64,000 bases of DNA from Dokdonella sp. (GCA_016712865.1 JADJQH010000002.1:558001-622000); one strand, 5' to 3'. Numbered from the stretch's first letter, positions 36,838 through 49,074 are shown. Notes: generated by a model from the sequence alone, not told the origin. Made by a program: numbers and translations.

Positions 36838-36969
36838 GTTTGACAGTCTCCAAAATAACTAAATGCGCAGTGAACTTCGTATTGTATCCGCAGGCGAGGC
36901 AAACTGGAACCCCTCACCTACGGGTCGGCAGGCCTGTCGATGGCTGCCGGCTTGATTGTTTCGCCTGCC

Positions 36970-38283
36970 TCAGCGACCCCTGAGGTTGGCCTTTTTCAGC
37001 AGGCTCTCGTACTGGTGGGATACCAGGTGCGCCTGGATCTGGGCCGTGAAGTCCATGACCACCACAACCACGATCAGGAGCGAGGTTCCGCCGAAGTAGA
37101 ACGGCACATGCCATGCGTTTCGCAGCAGGTCCGGAACCAGGCAGACGGCGACCAGATAAAGGGCACCGATTCCCGTCAAGCGGGTCATGACACCATCGAT
37201 ATACTCGGCCGTGGCCTTGCCGGGTCGGATGCCCGGAATCAGTGCCCCGGAACGCTTCAGATTGTCAGCGGTTTCCTGGGAGTTGAATACGAGCGCCGTG
37301 TAGAAGAACGCAAAAATGACGATCATTGCTGCATAAATGACCATATGCAGCGGCTCCCCCGGTCCCAAGGCGGCAGTCAGGGTCTGCAACCAGCGGATCT
37401 CGCTGGAATTGTTGAACCAGGCAGCCGCCGTAGCCGGGAACATGATCAGGCTCGATGCGAAAATCGGCGGGATCACGCCCGACATGTTGATCTTGAGCGG
37501 CAAATGCGAGCTCTGGTTCATGTAGGCGCGACCGGCACCGCCCTGCTTGCGAGCGTAGTTGACGGTAATCCGGCGCTGACCGCGCTCCATGAACACGACA
37601 AATGCGGTGACCACCAGCACCGTCGCCAGCACCATGATCAACTTGAGCCAAGTCAACTCACCGCTGTTTGCCATGCCCAGCGTATGCACGATGGCTGTCG
37701 GCAACCCGGCAACGATTCCGGCGAAGATGATCAGGGAAATGCCATTGCCAATGCCGCGCTCGGTGATCTGCTCACCCAGCCACATGAGGAAAAGCGTTCC
37801 CGCGGTCAGGCCCACCACCGTACCGAACACGAAACTTGCGCCGGGTGCATAGACGACGCCCGGCTGGGTCTGCAACATCGAGGCCACGCCGAACGACTGG
37901 AAAGCCGCCAGTCCCACGGTACCCCAACGCGTGTAGTTGGTCAGGGTGCGACGGCCGGACTCGCCTTCCTTCTTCAGTGCCTGCCAGGCCGGGACGACCG
38001 AGCTGAACATCTGCACGACAATGGATGCCGAGATGTACGGGATGACGCCAAGCGCAAACAACGAGAAGCGGCTCAGCGCACCGCCCGAGAACATGTTGAA
38101 CATGTCGATCAGGCCACCGCTGTTCGATATCAGTCTCGCCATGGCTTCCGGGTTGACCCCGGGAACCGGTATGAAACTGCCGAGCCGGAACACGATCAAT
38201 GCTCCGATCACGAACAACAGGCGCTGCTTCAACTCGGTCAGTTTGCCGAGCGATGCCAATCCGCTGGATTTCGATGCTGCCAC
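36970..38283 (-). CDS. secY: Protein translocase subunit SecY
   Basis: 437 residues with ten predicted transmembrane helices. Family signatures are [17 protein letters not shown] and the plug and pore region [33 protein letters not shown]. It forms the inner membrane protein-conducting channel with SecE and SecG. Starts 3 bp after the rplO stop and closes the spc operon; the C terminus [10 protein letters not shown] is the ribosome- and SecA-binding tail. Confidence 0.97.
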   Translation of the reverse strand: MAASKSSGLASLGKLTELKQRLLFVIGALIVFRLGSFIPVPGVNPEAMARLISNSGGLIDMFNMFSGGALSRFSLFALGVIPYISASIVVQMFSSVVPAWQALKKEGESGRRTLTNYTRWGTVGLAAFQSFGVASMLQTQPGVVYAPGASFVFGTVVGLTAGTLFLMWLGEQITERGIGNGISLIIFAGIVAGLPTAIVHTLGMANSGELTWLKLIMVLATVLVVTAFVVFMERGQRRITVNYARKQGGAGRAYMNQSSHLPLKINMSGVIPPIFASSLIMFPATAAAWFNNSSEIRWLQTLTAALGPGEPLHMVIYAAMIVIFAFFYTALVFNSQETADNLKRSGALIPGIRPGKATAEYIDGVMTRLTGIGALYLVAVCLVPDLLRNAWHVPFYFGGTSLLIVVVVVMDFTAQIQAHLVSHQYESLLKKANLRGR

Positions 38284-38286
38284 CGA

Positions 38287-38721
38287 TTACTCCACGCTGC
38301 CGCCGGCAGCCTCGATTGCAGCGCGTGCGCCGGCTGTGACCGCCACGCCACGCAGCTTCACCGCACGGGTCAGCTCGCCCTTCTTGACGACTTTTGCACG
38401 ACCGGCACCGGTAGTGATGAGTCCCGCCGCCTTGAGTGCCTCGAAGTCAACGACGTCCGCCTTCAGCTGTTCCAGCTGATAAAGCAGGACTTCGCAGATA
38501 TCCCGGGCCATCTTCGAGCGGAAGCCAACCTTGGGCAAACGACGCTGCAGCGGCATCTGGCCGCCTTCGAATCCGGCCTTGACCTTGCCCTTGCCCGAGC
38601 GGGCAAACTGGCCCTTGTGGCCACGGCCACAGGTCTTGCCCAGTCCGGATCCGATTCCGCGACCTACGCGAACGCCTTCCTTGCGGGCGCCGTCGGCGGG
38701 TTTGAGTGTATTGAGACGCAT
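38287..38721 (-). CDS. rplO: 50S ribosomal protein L15
   Basis: 144 residues. [22 protein letters not shown] and [18 protein letters not shown], the glycine-rich N-terminal tail that threads into 23S rRNA, identify L15. It helps late 50S assembly. Between rpmD and secY in the spc operon. Confidence 0.96.
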   Translation of the reverse strand: MRLNTLKPADGARKEGVRVGRGIGSGLGKTCGRGHKGQFARSGKGKVKAGFEGGQMPLQRRLPKVGFRSKMARDICEVLLYQLEQLKADVVDFEALKAAGLITTGAGRAKVVKKGELTRAVKLRGVAVTAGARAAIEAAGGSVE

Positions 38722-38747
38722 GAATTCGACTCCTGGTTCCGGGACGC

Positions 38748-38945
38748 TTAAGCGTCGCTCTCGACGCTGACGAGGTAACTGACCTTGTTGATCAGGCCGC
38801 GTACTGACGGCGAGTCTTTCAGTTCGCGCACATCGTTGAGCTTGCGCAGGCCGAGCGCCTTGACGCTGAGACGGTGACGTCCCTGGCAGCTGTTCGGACT
38901 CTTGACCAGGCGCACGCGCACAGTCTGATTCTTTTCCTTAGCCAT
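38748..38945 (-). CDS. rpmD: 50S ribosomal protein L30
   Basis: 65 residues from ATG 38945, which overlaps the rpsE end by 8 bp. [25 protein letters not shown]-like core is the L30 family pattern. The overlap implies coupled translation with S5. Slightly longer than the 58-60 residue norm because of the C-terminal SVESDA. Confidence 0.94.
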   Translation of the reverse strand: MAKEKNQTVRVRLVKSPNSCQGRHRLSVKALGLRKLNDVRELKDSPSVRGLINKVSYLVSVESDA

Positions 38946-39447
38946 TGCCCAGCACCTCCTCAATCGACTTGCCACGCTTGGACGCAATGCGCTGCGGGGT
39001 TGCCATGGCCTGCAGGCCGAGAATCGTTGCGCGCACCAGATTGATCGGGTTGCGCGAACCGACTGCCTTGGCCAGCACGTTCTTCACACCCACGACTTCG
39101 AGCACGGCGCGCATTGCGCCACCGGCAATGACGCCGGTACCTTCGGAAGCCGGCTGCATGTACACGCGCGCCGCACCGTGGTTGGCCTTCACCGCGTGCC
39201 ACAGCGAACCTTCCTTGAGTTCGACTCGCACCATGTTCTTGCGCGCACGTTCCATGGCTTTCTGGATGGCAATTGGCACTTCGCGTGCCTTGCCATAGCC
39301 AAATCCGACGCGTCCTTCGCCGTCGCCAACGACGGTCAGGGCGGTGAAACTCATCTGCCGGCCACCCTTCACGGTCTTGGCTACCCGGTTTACGGCGATC
39401 AGCTTCTCAAGGAGGCCATCGCTCGGCTCACGATCATTGCTGTTCAT
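38938..39447 (-). CDS. rpsE: 30S ribosomal protein S5
   Basis: 169 residues. The double-stranded RNA-binding-like N-terminal domain ([39 protein letters not shown]) and [19 protein letters not shown] identify S5, which guards decoding fidelity and the mRNA entry helicase site. It starts after a 179-bp gap containing a heptamer palindromic element. Confidence 0.96.
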   Translation of the reverse strand: MNSNDREPSDGLLEKLIAVNRVAKTVKGGRQMSFTALTVVGDGEGRVGFGYGKAREVPIAIQKAMERARKNMVRVELKEGSLWHAVKANHGAARVYMQPASEGTGVIAGGAMRAVLEVVGVKNVLAKAVGSRNPINLVRATILGLQAMATPQRIASKRGKSIEEVLGNG

Positions 39448-39529
39448 TCTTCACCTTCATGCCGGTCGTGAATCGATCCGGACTTTTGCTTGCGGTTGAT
39501 ACCGCTTGGAGTTGTGGTCTTTCTTTTTC

Positions 39530-39622
39530 GGGAATAGAGAATGGAGAATTGGGAATGGTCCAAAGCCGCTGAGCGAATCCTCGTGGCTTTTTCGATTCCC
39601 TATTCCCTATTCCCGTTTCCCG
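39530..39622. repeat. Heptamer-arm palindromic element B (rplR-rpsE gap)
   Basis: Left arm 39530-39558 (GGGAATA/GAGAATG/GAGAATT/GGGAATG units), right arm 39594-39622 (ATTCCCT/ATTCCCT/ATTCCCG/TTTCCCG units), with a 35-bp middle containing GCTGAGCGAATCC and GGCTTT. Lies wholly between two ribosomal protein genes. Confidence 0.8.
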
Positions 39623-39626
39623 TCTA

Positions 39627-39980
39627 TCAAAACTTCAAACCCGCTTCGCGCGCCGCATCGGCCAACGCCTGGATGCGACCGTGGTAGCGGAAACCGGAAC
39701 GATCGAAGGCAACGCTATCGACTCCCGCCTTCAGGCTGAGTTCGGCAATCACCTTGCCAACGGCTGCTGCAGCTTCCTTGTTCTTGGTTCCCTTCAGGCT
39801 CTCCGCGATCGCCTTCTGCACGGTCGATGCAGCAGCAATCACCTTGTCACCCGATGCTGTCAGCACCTGGGCGTAGATGTGCTGGCCGGTGCGATGCACG
39901 CTAAGGCGTGGCACGCCCAGCTTGCGGATGTGCATGCGGGTAGATTTTGCGCGGCGCAGTCTTGCTGTGTTCTTTTTCAC
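39627..39980 (-). CDS. rplR: 50S ribosomal protein L18
   Basis: 117 residues. [31 protein letters not shown] and the ending [23 protein letters not shown] are L18 signatures; L18 binds 5S rRNA in the central protuberance. Separated from rplF by 88 bp and from rpsE by a repeat element, so the spc operon is looser here than in enterics. Confidence 0.96.
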   Translation of the reverse strand: MKKNTARLRRAKSTRMHIRKLGVPRLSVHRTGQHIYAQVLTASGDKVIAAASTVQKAIAESLKGTKNKEAAAAVGKVIAELSLKAGVDSVAFDRSGFRYHGRIQALADAAREAGLKF

Positions 39981-40068
39981 TGGTCTTCTCCGAAGAAGCG
40001 GATCGGCGGATGGATCCTCGCTGGAAGTCGCAATCAGATTTCTGCAACTTCCCGCGGGTCAGGCATCC

Positions 40069-40596
40069 TTAGGCCTTCTTGGCTTCCTTCATGGTGATCT
40101 TCTCGCCCGAATAACGGACACCTTTACCCTTGTACGGCTCTGGCGGCCTGAAGGAACGGATCTTTGCCGCTGCTTCGCCAACCACCTGCTTGTCCGCACC
40201 CTTGATCAGGATCTCCGTCTGGGTAGGAACCTCCAGCGTCACTCCTTCGGGCGCCTTGAACAGCACCGGATGCGAGAAACCCAAGGTCAGGTTCAAATCC
40301 CTTCCGGCCAGCGCGGCACGGTAGCCGACGCCCACCAGTTCCAGCTTGCGCTGATAACCTTCAGTGACGCCGGTGACCATGTTGCTCACCAGCGCCCTGG
40401 CGGTACCGGCCATCTTGATGTCGTTGTCGGTCTGTCCCTTCAGCAAAACCCGACCATCTTCGACGCTGGCAACAACACCCGGCGGGGTTGCCATCTTGAG
40501 GGTGCCTTTGGGACCCTTGACGGTGATGGTCTCGGAAGCCAACTGGACTTCCACGCCCTTTGGCAACACGACTGGCTTCTTGGCAACTCGTGACAT
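40069..40596 (-). CDS. rplF: 50S ribosomal protein L6
   Basis: 175 residues with the two tandem L6 domains; [18 protein letters not shown] starts the first and the signature [14 protein letters not shown] ends the second. L6 lies near the sarcin-ricin loop and factor-binding site. It starts 11 bp after rpsH. Confidence 0.96.
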   Translation of the reverse strand: MSRVAKKPVVLPKGVEVQLASETITVKGPKGTLKMATPPGVVASVEDGRVLLKGQTDNDIKMAGTARALVSNMVTGVTEGYQRKLELVGVGYRAALAGRDLNLTLGFSHPVLFKAPEGVTLEVPTQTEILIKGADKQVVGEAAAKIRSFRPPEPYKGKGVRYSGEKITMKEAKKA

Positions 40597-40607
40597 GTTC
40601 TTTCTCC

Positions 40608-41003
40608 TTAGGCCACGATGCCGATGACTTCACCACCCAAACCCTTGGTGCGGGCCTGGGCGTCGGTCATGATTCCGGACGAAGTGGAGACAATTGAAAT
40701 GCCAAGCCCGTTGAGGACCTTTGGCAATTCATCCTTGCCGCGATAGACCCGAAGTCCCGAGCGGCTGACCCGCTCGATGCGGTCGATGACCGGCTTTCCT
40801 TCGTAGTACTTGAGCGCAATCTCGAGTACCGGCTTGCCTTCATTTGCCTGCACCTGGAACTCGGCAACGTAGCCCTCGTTCTTGAGCAGTTCGGCAATTG
40901 CCTTCTTCACTCGTGACGACGGCATGCGCACTGCGCGCTTGCCGGTCAGCTGAGCGTTGCGGATACGGGTAAACATGTCCGCGATGGGATCAGTCATGCT
41001 CAT
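40608..41003 (-). CDS. rpsH: 30S ribosomal protein S8
   Basis: 131 residues with [16 protein letters not shown] and the C-terminal [26 protein letters not shown] signature. S8 binds helix 21 of 16S rRNA and represses the spc operon in enterics. ATG at 41003 or 40997; a heptamer palindromic element separates it from rpsN. Confidence 0.96.
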   Translation of the reverse strand: MSMTDPIADMFTRIRNAQLTGKRAVRMPSSRVKKAIAELLKNEGYVAEFQVQANEGKPVLEIALKYYEGKPVIDRIERVSRSGLRVYRGKDELPKVLNGLGISIVSTSSGIMTDAQARTKGLGGEVIGIVA

Positions 41004-41054
41004 GTTTCAATCTTCCTTCAAGCATCGATATCCGAATCGTAAGATCCGAAATGT

Positions 41055-41161
41055 GGGATTCGGGATTCGGGATTCGGAACAGCGGATTTGCGAGGCACTT
41101 GCCTTCAACGAATCCCCGCTTTCAACAGCCGAACGGCTGGTCATCCCGAATTTCCAATCCC
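41055..41161. repeat. Heptamer-arm palindromic element C (rpsN-rpsH gap)
   Basis: Left arm 41055-41077 has three GGGATTC units; the right side has degenerate complements CGAATCCCCG (from 41109) and ATCCCGAATTTCCAATCCC (41142-41160). The middle contains AACAGCGGATTTGCG, a core similar to that of element D. Confidence 0.7.
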
Positions 41162-41167
41162 TGCGTT

Positions 41168-41473
41168 TTACCAACTGGCCTTGCGCAAGCCCGGCACGTC
41201 TCCGCGCATGGTGGCCTCGCGCAACTTCATGCGACCCAAGCCGAAACGCTCATAGACGCTGCGCGAACGCCCGGTCAACGCACAGCGACTGCGCTGGCGT
41301 GCGGGGCTCGAATCGCGCGGCAGCTTCTGCAGCTTGGTGGCTGCTTCGAGCTTTTCCTCATAGGAAGCCTTCGGGCTGCTGACGGTGCGCTTCAACTGCT
41401 CACGCTTGGCAGCATGCTTCTTGACGAGCTTCGTGCGCTTTGCTTCGCGCATGATCATTGATGTCTTGGCCAT
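41168..41473 (-). CDS. rpsN: 30S ribosomal protein S14, zinc-independent type
   Basis: 101 residues. It has the long S14 form ([38 protein letters not shown]) and keeps only one cysteine, so it cannot form the four-cysteine zinc site of the short S14. S14 sits in the 30S head. Between rplE and rpsH, followed by repeat element C. Confidence 0.95.
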   Translation of the reverse strand: MAKTSMIMREAKRTKLVKKHAAKREQLKRTVSSPKASYEEKLEAATKLQKLPRDSSPARQRSRCALTGRSRSVYERFGLGRMKLREATMRGDVPGLRKASW

Positions 41474-41497
41474 TGCCGGTTTACCTGATTCGCTGAA

Positions 41498-42040
41498 TTA
41501 ATTGCGGAACGGGAAACCAAAGGCTTCAAGCAATGCCTTGGCTTCTTCGTCGGTCCGAGCGGTCGTGGTAACCGCGATGTCCATGCCACGCAGGGCGTCG
41601 ATCTGGTCGAAATCGATTTCCGGGAAAATGATCTGTTCCTTGACGCCCATGTTGTAGTTTCCACGACCGTCGAAGGAGCGCCCCGAGATACCCCGGAAGT
41701 CGCGCACGCGCGGCAGGGAAACGTTCACCAGGCGATCGACAAACTCGAACATGCGATCGCGACGCAAGGTAACCTTGCAGCCAATCGGCCAGTTGTCACG
41801 GATCTTGAACGTGGCAATCGACTTCTTGGAAAGGGTGACCACCGGCTTCTGGCCGCCGATCTTGGCCATGTCGGCCACGGCGTTCTCGAGAATCTTCTTG
41901 TTGCCCACAGCCTCGCCAACGCCCATGTTGAGCGTCACCTTGGACAGGCGCGGCACCTGCATCGGATTCTTGTAGCCGAAACGCTCCGTCAACTTGGGAA
42001 CGATCGATTCTTTGTAAAAGGTTTCAAGACGGGTTGTCAT
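41498..42040 (-). CDS. rplE: 50S ribosomal protein L5
   Basis: 180 residues from ATG 42040. [21 protein letters not shown] and [22 protein letters not shown] are L5 signatures. L5 contacts 5S rRNA and the P-site tRNA. It starts 10 bp after rplX; a longer upstream reading overlapping rplX is spurious. Confidence 0.96.
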   Translation of the reverse strand: MTTRLETFYKESIVPKLTERFGYKNPMQVPRLSKVTLNMGVGEAVGNKKILENAVADMAKIGGQKPVVTLSKKSIATFKIRDNWPIGCKVTLRRDRMFEFVDRLVNVSLPRVRDFRGISGRSFDGRGNYNMGVKEQIIFPEIDFDQIDALRGMDIAVTTTARTDEEAKALLEAFGFPFRN

Positions 42041-42050
42041 TGCGGCGACC

Positions 42051-42365
42051 TCAAACGTCGACAACTTCGCCGGACGGGCGATAAACACGAACCTTGCGGC
42101 CGTCTTCAAGCGTCTTGAAGCCGATGCGTGCGCCCTTGCCCGTGGCAGAGTTGAACAACTGAACGTTGGAAATATTGATCGAAGCCTCGCGCTCGATGAT
42201 TCCGCCCGGCTTGTTGGCCTGCGGATTCGGCTTCGTGTGGCGCTTGACCAGATTGACGTTCTGCACGAAAACGTGGTCACCGACCACTCGCGAGACTTCG
42301 CCCTTCTGACCCTTGTTCTTGCCGGCGATCACGATGACCTGGTCGCCCTTGCGGATGCGGTTCAT
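42051..42365 (-). CDS. rplX: 50S ribosomal protein L24
   Basis: 104 residues, KOW motif in [22 protein letters not shown] and [24 protein letters not shown]24 is one of two proteins that start 50S assembly. Spaced 14 bp from rplN. Confidence 0.96.
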   Translation of the reverse strand: MNRIRKGDQVIVIAGKNKGQKGEVSRVVGDHVFVQNVNLVKRHTKPNPQANKPGGIIEREASINISNVQLFNSATGKGARIGFKTLEDGRKVRVYRPSGEVVDV

Positions 42366-42379
42366 GTCGGCTTTCCCGT

Positions 42380-42748
42380 TTACAGCACTTCTGGAGCGAG
42401 CGAGACGATCTTCATGAACTTCTCGCTGCGGAGCTCGCGCGTCACCGGCCCGAAGATGCGGGTCCCGATCGGCTCAAGCTTGTTGTTGAGGAGAACGGCG
42501 GCATTGCCGTCGAATCGGATAAGCGAACCGTCGGCACGACGCACGCCCTTGCGCGTACGCACGACAACCGCGTCGTAGACCTCACCCTTCTTCACCTTGC
42601 CGCGCGGAATGGCTTCGCGAACCGAAACCTTGATTACGTCACCGATTTGCGCATAGCGGCGCTTCGAACCACCGAGCACCTTGATGCACATCAGTTCGCG
42701 GGCGCCGCTGTTGTCCGCTGCGGCAAGCGTGGTCTGCATCTGGATCAT
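42380..42748 (-). CDS. rplN: 50S ribosomal protein L14
   Basis: 122 residues with [27 protein letters not shown] and [23 protein letters not shown], the L14 signatures. It forms bridges with 16S rRNA and is the docking site of silencing factor RsfS. First gene of the spc operon portion here, 28 bp after rpsQ. Confidence 0.96.
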   Translation of the reverse strand: MIQMQTTLAAADNSGARELMCIKVLGGSKRRYAQIGDVIKVSVREAIPRGKVKKGEVYDAVVVRTRKGVRRADGSLIRFDGNAAVLLNNKLEPIGTRIFGPVTRELRSEKFMKIVSLAPEVL

Positions 42749-42776
42749 GTTTCTTGCTCCTTACGTCCCGGTCCGC

Positions 42777-43040
42777 TTACTGCGCGGCCCGCGTGACGAT
42801 TTCGACCACGCGCCAGTTCTTGGTCCGCGACATCGGCCGCGTTTCGGAAATGCGCACCACATCGCCTTCCTGGCAGACACCTTCGGCGTCATGCGCATGC
42901 ACCTTGGTCGAACGGCGGACAATCTTGCCGTACAACGGGTGCTGGACCTGACGCTCCAACAGGACAGTCACGGTTTTCTGCATCTTGTTGCTGACAACAC
43001 GCCCTTCAAGCGTGCGCGCACCTTTTTCAGTCTCGCTCAT
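42777..43040 (-). CDS. rpsQ: 30S ribosomal protein S17
   Basis: 87 residues. [22 protein letters not shown] and [22 protein letters not shown] identify S17, an early 30S assembly protein with an OB fold. Last gene of the S10 operon part; 8 bp after rpmC. Confidence 0.96.
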   Translation of the reverse strand: MSETEKGARTLEGRVVSNKMQKTVTVLLERQVQHPLYGKIVRRSTKVHAHDAEGVCQEGDVVRISETRPMSRTKNWRVVEIVTRAAQ

Positions 43041-43048
43041 GGCCGTCC

Positions 43049-43234
43049 TTACTTCTTGCTGCCGAGTACGGTCTTGATCTGCGCGATTTCGCGACGGACC
43101 CGTCCGAACTGGTGGGTTTTGGTGAGCTGACCGGAACCTTTCTGCATGCGAAGGTTGAACTGCTCGCGGCGAAGTTCGCCGAGCTGATCGTTCAGTTCCT
43201 TCTCCGACTTGCCACGCATCTCTTTGATATCCAT
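43049..43234 (-). CDS. rpmC: 50S ribosomal protein L29
   Basis: 61 residues: a two-helix protein with [28 protein letters not shown]-type pattern. It borders the exit tunnel and binds trigger factor with L23. ATG 43234 overlaps the rplP stop (TGATG); a GTG at 43237 is an alternative. Confidence 0.94.
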   Translation of the reverse strand: MDIKEMRGKSEKELNDQLGELRREQFNLRMQKGSGQLTKTHQFGRVRREIAQIKTVLGSKK

Positions 43235-43647
43235 CACAGCACCGTTCTTGCTACAAACTGGGTTTGAACAGAGAGCTTTGCAGCCGCCAGGCGGAAAGCC
43301 TCGCGGGCGGTCGTCTCGTCAACTCCCTCGATTTCATAGAGCATGCGGCCCGGCTGCACCGGAGCCACCCAGAATTCCACGCTGCCCTTGCCGTTGCCCA
43401 TACGCACTTCGATGGGCTTCTTGCTGATGGGCTTGTCCGGAAACACTCGAATCCACAGCTTGCCGCCGCGCTTCACGAAACGCGTGATGCAGCGACGCGC
43501 GGCTTCGATCTGACGTGCGGTGAGGTGGCCGTGAGTCGTCGCCTTCAGTCCGTAGGAGCCGAAGCTCACCTTGGTGGCGACATACGACAGGCCCGGATTC
43601 CGGCCCTTTTGCACCTTGCGGTACTTGGTTCGCTTCGGTTGCAACAT
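43234..43647 (-). CDS. rplP: 50S ribosomal protein L16
   Basis: 137 residues. [36 protein letters not shown] and [16 protein letters not shown] are invariant L16 blocks. It organises the A-site tRNA pocket of the 50S. Starts 11 bp after rpsC. Confidence 0.96.
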   Translation of the reverse strand: MLQPKRTKYRKVQKGRNPGLSYVATKVSFGSYGLKATTHGHLTARQIEAARRCITRFVKRGGKLWIRVFPDKPISKKPIEVRMGNGKGSVEFWVAPVQPGRMLYEIEGVDETTAREAFRLAAAKLSVQTQFVARTVL

Positions 43648-43658
43648 GATTCAGTTCC

Positions 43659-44360
43659 TTACTTCGCCGCCGACCGACGAGGTGCACGTTCTTCGCTTGC
43701 TTCAGCCTTTGCTTCCTGGGTGGCTGCGTGCAGATCGAAAATTTCGCCCTTGTAGATCCAGACCTTGACGCCAATGATTCCGTAGGTGGTCTTGGCCTCG
43801 GCCAAGCCGTAGTCGATGTCGGCACGCAACGTGTGCAGCGGCACCCGACCTTCACGCGCCCACTCGGAACGCGCGATTTCCGCACCATTCAAACGACCGC
43901 CGACATTGACCTTGATGCCGAGAGCACCCAGGCGCATCGCATTCTGTACCGAGCGCTTCATGGCGCGGCGGAACATGATGCGGCGCTCCAGCTGCTGGGC
44001 AATCGATTCGGCAACCAGTTGCGCGTCCAGTTCCGGCTTGCGGACCTCCGACACGTTGATATGCGCCGGCACGCCCATGACGGTCGAAACTTCCTTGCGC
44101 AGCTTCTCGATATCCTCGCCCTTCTTGCCGATCACGACTCCCGGCCTGGCCGTATGGATCGTGACCCTGGCCGTCTTCGCCGGACGCTCGATCTGGATCT
44201 TCGAGATGCCTGCCTGGGCAAGCTTTTCCTTGAGCAGCTCGCGCACCTTGAGGTCAGCAGCAAGATAGCCGGCGAACTCGCGCTTGTTGGCGAACCACTT
44301 GGAATTCCAGTCCTTGGACACGCCAAGGCGAATTCCCACTGGATTGACTTTATGACCCAT
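43659..44360 (-). CDS. rpsC: 30S ribosomal protein S3
   Basis: 233 residues. N-terminal [21 protein letters not shown], type II KH domain with [14 protein letters not shown], and C-terminal domain with [20 protein letters not shown] and [10 protein letters not shown]. With S4 and S5 it lines the mRNA entry and helicase site. Ends in a lysine/alanine-rich tail. Confidence 0.97.
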   Translation of the reverse strand: MGHKVNPVGIRLGVSKDWNSKWFANKREFAGYLAADLKVRELLKEKLAQAGISKIQIERPAKTARVTIHTARPGVVIGKKGEDIEKLRKEVSTVMGVPAHINVSEVRKPELDAQLVAESIAQQLERRIMFRRAMKRSVQNAMRLGALGIKVNVGGRLNGAEIARSEWAREGRVPLHTLRADIDYGLAEAKTTYGIIGVKVWIYKGEIFDLHAATQEAKAEASEERAPRRSAAK

Positions 44361-44372
44361 CGTTAATGTCCT

Positions 44373-44702
44373 TTACTCGCCCACGACCACAGTGATGTGG
44401 CTGGTGCGCTTGGTGATCCGGTTTCCACGCCCTTTCGCGCGCGCATGCATGCGCTTGAGCGAGGGACCCTCGTCAACAAAGATCTTCGAAACCGTCAGTT
44501 CATCGACATCGGCTCCGAGATTGTTCTCGGCATTTGCAATCGCCGAGAGCAGGAGTTTCTTGACCAGGTGCGCCGCCTTCTTCGGGCTGTAGGCAAGCAG
44601 GTTGGTGGCATTGCCGACCGGCATCCCACGAACCTGATCAGCAACCAGGCGAACTTTCTGGGCGGAGATGCGCGCGCCGCGCAGTACAGCTTTGGCTTCC
44701 AC
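44373..44702 (-). CDS. rplV: 50S ribosomal protein L22
   Basis: 109 residues. Signature near the C terminus [20 protein letters not shown] (the beta-hairpin tip region that narrows the exit tunnel and binds macrolides) and [20 protein letters not shown]. No loop deletion of the macrolide-resistance type is seen. Confidence 0.96.
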   Translation of the reverse strand: MEAKAVLRGARISAQKVRLVADQVRGMPVGNATNLLAYSPKKAAHLVKKLLLSAIANAENNLGADVDELTVSKIFVDEGPSLKRMHARAKGRGNRITKRTSHITVVVGE

Positions 44703-44714
44703 GATGCGATCTCC

Positions 44715-44996
44715 TTACTTCTTCTTTTCGGCGGCTTTCTTGTCGCCGGAGTGACCCTTGAACGTGCGGGTCACGGCGAACTCGCCGAGTTTGTGGCCGA
44801 CCATGTTCTCGTTGACGAGAACCGGAACATGTTGCCGACCGTTGTGAATGGCGAGGGTCAAACCGACCATCTCCGGAGAGATCATCGAGCGACGCGACCA
44901 GGTCTTGATTGGACGCTTGTTGCCCGACGATGCCGCCTCCACCTTCTTCAAAAGGTGGTGGTCGATGAACGGGCCTTTCTTCAATGAACGAGCCAT
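44715..44996 (-). CDS. rpsS: 30S ribosomal protein S19
   Basis: 93 residues starting [18 protein letters not shown] and containing [24 protein letters not shown], both diagnostic. It lies in the 30S head and bridges to the 50S. The C-terminal KKAAEKKK is a basic tail. Confidence 0.96.
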   Translation of the reverse strand: MARSLKKGPFIDHHLLKKVEAASSGNKRPIKTWSRRSMISPEMVGLTLAIHNGRQHVPVLVNENMVGHKLGEFAVTRTFKGHSGDKKAAEKKK

Positions 44997-45004
44997 GATC
45001 TATC

Positions 45005-45832
45005 TCAACCCCTGCGATCGCGCACGATGAACTTGTTGGTGCGCTTGTTCTTGCGCGTCTTGTAACCCTTGGCCGGCATGCCCCACGGGGAAACCGGATG
45101 TGGATTGCCCTGGCCGGCCTTCGCTTCACCGCCGCCGTGTGGGTGATCAACCGGATTCATGGCCGCGCCACGAACGGTCGGTCGCACACCGCGCCAGCGG
45201 CTTGCGCCCGCTTTGCCCAGCTTCTCGAGGCTGTGCTCGGAATTGCCGACTTCGCCAATGGTCGCGCGGCACTCGGCAGGAACCTTGCGCATTTCGCCGG
45301 AGCGCAGTCGCAACGTCGCATGACCCTGTTCGCGCGCAACCAACTGCGCGGAAGCACCCGCTGCACGCGCGAGCTGCGCACCCTTGCCGGGCTTCATCTC
45401 GATGCAGTGCACGGTCGAGCCGATCGGGATGTTGCGCAGCGGCAGCGAATTGCCGATCTTGATCGGAGCTTCGCGACCCGCCATCAGCTGGTCGTCCACC
45501 TTCGAGCCCTTGGGCGCGATGATGTAACGACGCTCGCCATCGGCGTACAGCAGAAGAGCGATATGCGCAGTCCGGTTCGGATCGTATTCAAGGCGCTCGA
45601 TCCGGCAAGCGATGCCTTCCTTGTCGCGCTTGAAGTCGATGATGCGATAGTGCTGCTTGGAGCCGCCACCCTTGTGACGGGTCGTGATCCGTCCGTAGTG
45701 GTTGCGTCCGCCGGTCTTGTTCTGCGACTCCGTCAGGGCCGCATGCGGCGCGCCCTTGTGCAGCCCGGGCGTGGAGACGCGGACTGCCGAACGGCGACCT
45801 GCAGAAGTTGGTTTGAGAGTGATCAGTGCCAT
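45005..45832 (-). CDS. rplB: 50S ribosomal protein L2
   Basis: 275 residues. [19 protein letters not shown] holds the conserved histidine and glycines near the peptidyl transferase centre; [13 protein letters not shown]-like [17 protein letters not shown] and [16 protein letters not shown] are typical. L2 joins the subunits and supports tRNA binding. Full length. Confidence 0.97.
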   Translation of the reverse strand: MALITLKPTSAGRRSAVRVSTPGLHKGAPHAALTESQNKTGGRNHYGRITTRHKGGGSKQHYRIIDFKRDKEGIACRIERLEYDPNRTAHIALLLYADGERRYIIAPKGSKVDDQLMAGREAPIKIGNSLPLRNIPIGSTVHCIEMKPGKGAQLARAAGASAQLVAREQGHATLRLRSGEMRKVPAECRATIGEVGNSEHSLEKLGKAGASRWRGVRPTVRGAAMNPVDHPHGGGEAKAGQGNPHPVSPWGMPAKGYKTRKNKRTNKFIVRDRRG

Positions 45833-45844
45833 GGATAATTCACC

Positions 45845-46135
45845 TTAGGCCTTGGCCATCACGTCGATGGATTGACCTTCGCCAAGACGTACATATGCCT
45901 TGCGCTTGTTGCCGCGCGAACCGCTGCGCTGACGGAAAGCCTTGGTCTTGCCCTTGAGGTTGACCACGTTCACCGCCTGCACCTGCACGTTGAACAACTG
46001 CTCAACGGCGGCCTTCACATCGGCCTTGGTCGCGCCCTGCGCAACCTCGAAGACATACTGATTGGTTTCCTGCATGCGCGCCGTCTTTTCGGAGATCAGC
46101 GGAGCGCGCAAGACGCTGTAGAGGTTCTCTTTCAC
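45845..46135 (-). CDS. rplW: 50S ribosomal protein L23
   Basis: 96 residues from GTG 46135, which overlaps the rplD stop as GTGA and has GAGGAG at a normal distance; an in-frame GTG at 46144 lies too near that site. [24 protein letters not shown] is the L23 start. It docks trigger factor and SRP at the tunnel exit. Confidence 0.94.
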   Translation of the reverse strand: MKENLYSVLRAPLISEKTARMQETNQYVFEVAQGATKADVKAAVEQLFNVQVQAVNVVNLKGKTKAFRQRSGSRGNKRKAYVRLGEGQSIDVMAKA

Positions 46136-46734
46136 GCCAACCACTCCTCGATCTTCTTGATCGAATCAACGGTCATCAACACATGGTCGGCACCAACCAG
46201 ACTGACTGGATCGATGGCCGAAGCTTCCACCACGTGCACATAGGGGATGTTGCCTGCTGCCTGATACAGAGCAGCTGGCGCACCTTCGGCAACCAGAACG
46301 CAGCGACCACTTGCCTCAAGCTCAGCGAGCTTGGCGACCAGCGTCTTGGTCTTTGGCTGGTCGATGCCGAAGTTCTCGACCACGCGCAGACGACCGGTAC
46401 GGTTGAGCTCGGACAGGATCGAAGCCATCGCGCCGCGGAACATCTTGCGGTTGACCTTCTGCGCGAAGCTGCGTGGCTTCGCCGCGAAGGTGACACCACC
46501 ACCAACAAAGATCGGAGCCTTCAGCGCGCCGTGACGTGCGCCGCCGCCCTTCTGGTTCTTCGACTTCTTGGTCGTGCCGTTCACTTCGGAGCGGGTCAGC
46601 TGGGCCTTGGTACCGGAGCGACCTGCGTTGCGGTAGGCAACCACCACCTGATGGACCAGGTCCTGGCGGAAGTCCTTGCCGAAAACCGCTTCGGAGACCT
46701 GCACCGGCTTGGAGCCTATGACATTGAGTTCCAT
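46132..46734 (-). CDS. rplD: 50S ribosomal protein L4
   Basis: 200 residues from ATG 46734. [27 protein letters not shown] is the extended loop that reaches the exit tunnel, with [14 protein letters not shown] after it. L4 can repress the S10 operon in enterics through leader RNA and Rho/NusA-dependent attenuation. It overlaps rplW. Confidence 0.96.
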   Translation of the reverse strand: MELNVIGSKPVQVSEAVFGKDFRQDLVHQVVVAYRNAGRSGTKAQLTRSEVNGTTKKSKNQKGGGARHGALKAPIFVGGGVTFAAKPRSFAQKVNRKMFRGAMASILSELNRTGRLRVVENFGIDQPKTKTLVAKLAELEASGRCVLVAEGAPAALYQAAGNIPYVHVVEASAIDPVSLVGADHVLMTVDSIKKIEEWLA

Positions 46735-46745
46735 GTTCGTGCTCC

Positions 46746-47390
46746 TCAAGCCTTGACCGCAGGACGGATGATGACGTTGCCACCCTGCGCGCCAGGCACG
46801 GAACCCTTGATCGCGATCAAATGCCGTTCGGCATCAATCTTCACGACTTCAAGGTTCATGGCCGAACGGCGCACGGCACCCATGTGTCCGGACATCTTCT
46901 TGCCGGGAAACACGCGACCCGGGGTCTGGCGCTGGCCGATGGAGCCCGGCGCACGATGCGACAACGAGTTGCCGTGCGTGGCGTCACCCATCTTGAAGTT
47001 GTGGCGCTTGATGGTGCCCTGGAAGCCCTTGCCCTTGGTGATGCCGGCGACATCGACAATCTGGCCGACGCTGAAAATTTCGTCTGCCTTCAACTCGCCG
47101 CCAACACTGAACTTCGCCAGTTCGTCGGCTTCGAGGCGGAATTCCCAGAGACCGCGACCTGCCTCGACCTGGGCCTTGGCGAAATGACCGGCCATCGGCT
47201 TGTTCACGAGCGCCGCGCGCTTGCTGCCAGCCGTGACCTGAATCGCGTTGTATCCATCCACTTCCGTGGTCTTCAACTGGGTCACGCGATTCGGCGTCGC
47301 TTCAATCAGCGTCACCGGAATCGAGCGTCCGTCTTCAGTGAAGATTCTGCTCATACCGCATTTGCGGCCAACCAATCCGATACTCATCAT
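46746..47390 (-). CDS. rplC: 50S ribosomal protein L3
   Basis: 214 residues starting [20 protein letters not shown], with the tunnel-facing loop [20 protein letters not shown] that carries the glutamine methylated by PrmB in relatives. One of the two assembly-initiator proteins of the 50S. Starts 19 bp after rpsJ, ATG at 47390 or 47387. Confidence 0.96.
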   Translation of the reverse strand: MMSIGLVGRKCGMSRIFTEDGRSIPVTLIEATPNRVTQLKTTEVDGYNAIQVTAGSKRAALVNKPMAGHFAKAQVEAGRGLWEFRLEADELAKFSVGGELKADEIFSVGQIVDVAGITKGKGFQGTIKRHNFKMGDATHGNSLSHRAPGSIGQRQTPGRVFPGKKMSGHMGAVRRSAMNLEVVKIDAERHLIAIKGSVPGAQGGNVIIRPAVKA

Positions 47391-47409
47391 CGTGTCCTAA
47401 TTGCCGCTA

Positions 47410-47721
47410 TCAGTAGAGCTTGATCTGGACGTCCACACCGGCCGCCAGATCCAGCTTCATCAGGGCATCCACGGTCTTGTCGTTGGGATCAACGATATCC
47501 AGGACCCGCTTGTGAATGCGCGTTTCGTACTGGTCACGCGCATCCTTGTCTGCATGAGGCGACACCAGGATGGTGTAGCGCTCAATCTTGGTCGGAAGTG
47601 GAATCGGACCCCGCACCTGCGCACCCGTGCGCTTGGCGGTTTCAACGATCTCGCTTGCCGAACGATCGATCAGGCGATGATCGAAGGCCTTGAGCCTGAT
47701 GCGAATCTTCTGGTCTGCCAT
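47410..47721 (-). CDS. rpsJ: 30S ribosomal protein S10
   Basis: 103 residues from ATG 47721. [29 protein letters not shown] and [19 protein letters not shown] are S10 hallmarks. It doubles as the transcription antitermination factor NusE. First gene of the S10 operon; the 162-bp gap before it contains repeat element D. Confidence 0.96.
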   Translation of the reverse strand: MADQKIRIRLKAFDHRLIDRSASEIVETAKRTGAQVRGPIPLPTKIERYTILVSPHADKDARDQYETRIHKRVLDIVDPNDKTVDALMKLDLAAGVDVQIKLY

Positions 47722-47783
47722 TGCCGTCTGTTTCCTGTTTGGGACAAGGGGCGCGCACACCCCAGGTCGCTCTTTGTTTGTTC

Positions 47784-47880
47784 GGGAATCGGGAATCGAG
47801 AATCGGGAGTAGTCAAGAGCTGAGCGGATTTCGCTTCGCTTGGCTTTGCCGATTCCCCACTCTCAATTCTCTATTCCCGG
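47784..47880. repeat. Heptamer-arm palindromic element D (tuf-rpsJ gap)
   Basis: Left arm 47784-47808 (GGGAATC, GGGAATC, GAGAATC, GGGA), right arm 47851-47880 (GATTCCCC...ATTCTCTATTCCCGG). Middle GAGCTGAGCGGATTTCGC and GGCTTTGCC resembles the middles of elements B, C and F. Confidence 0.8.
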
Positions 47881-47883
47881 TAC

Positions 47884-49074
<1,191 letters not shown>

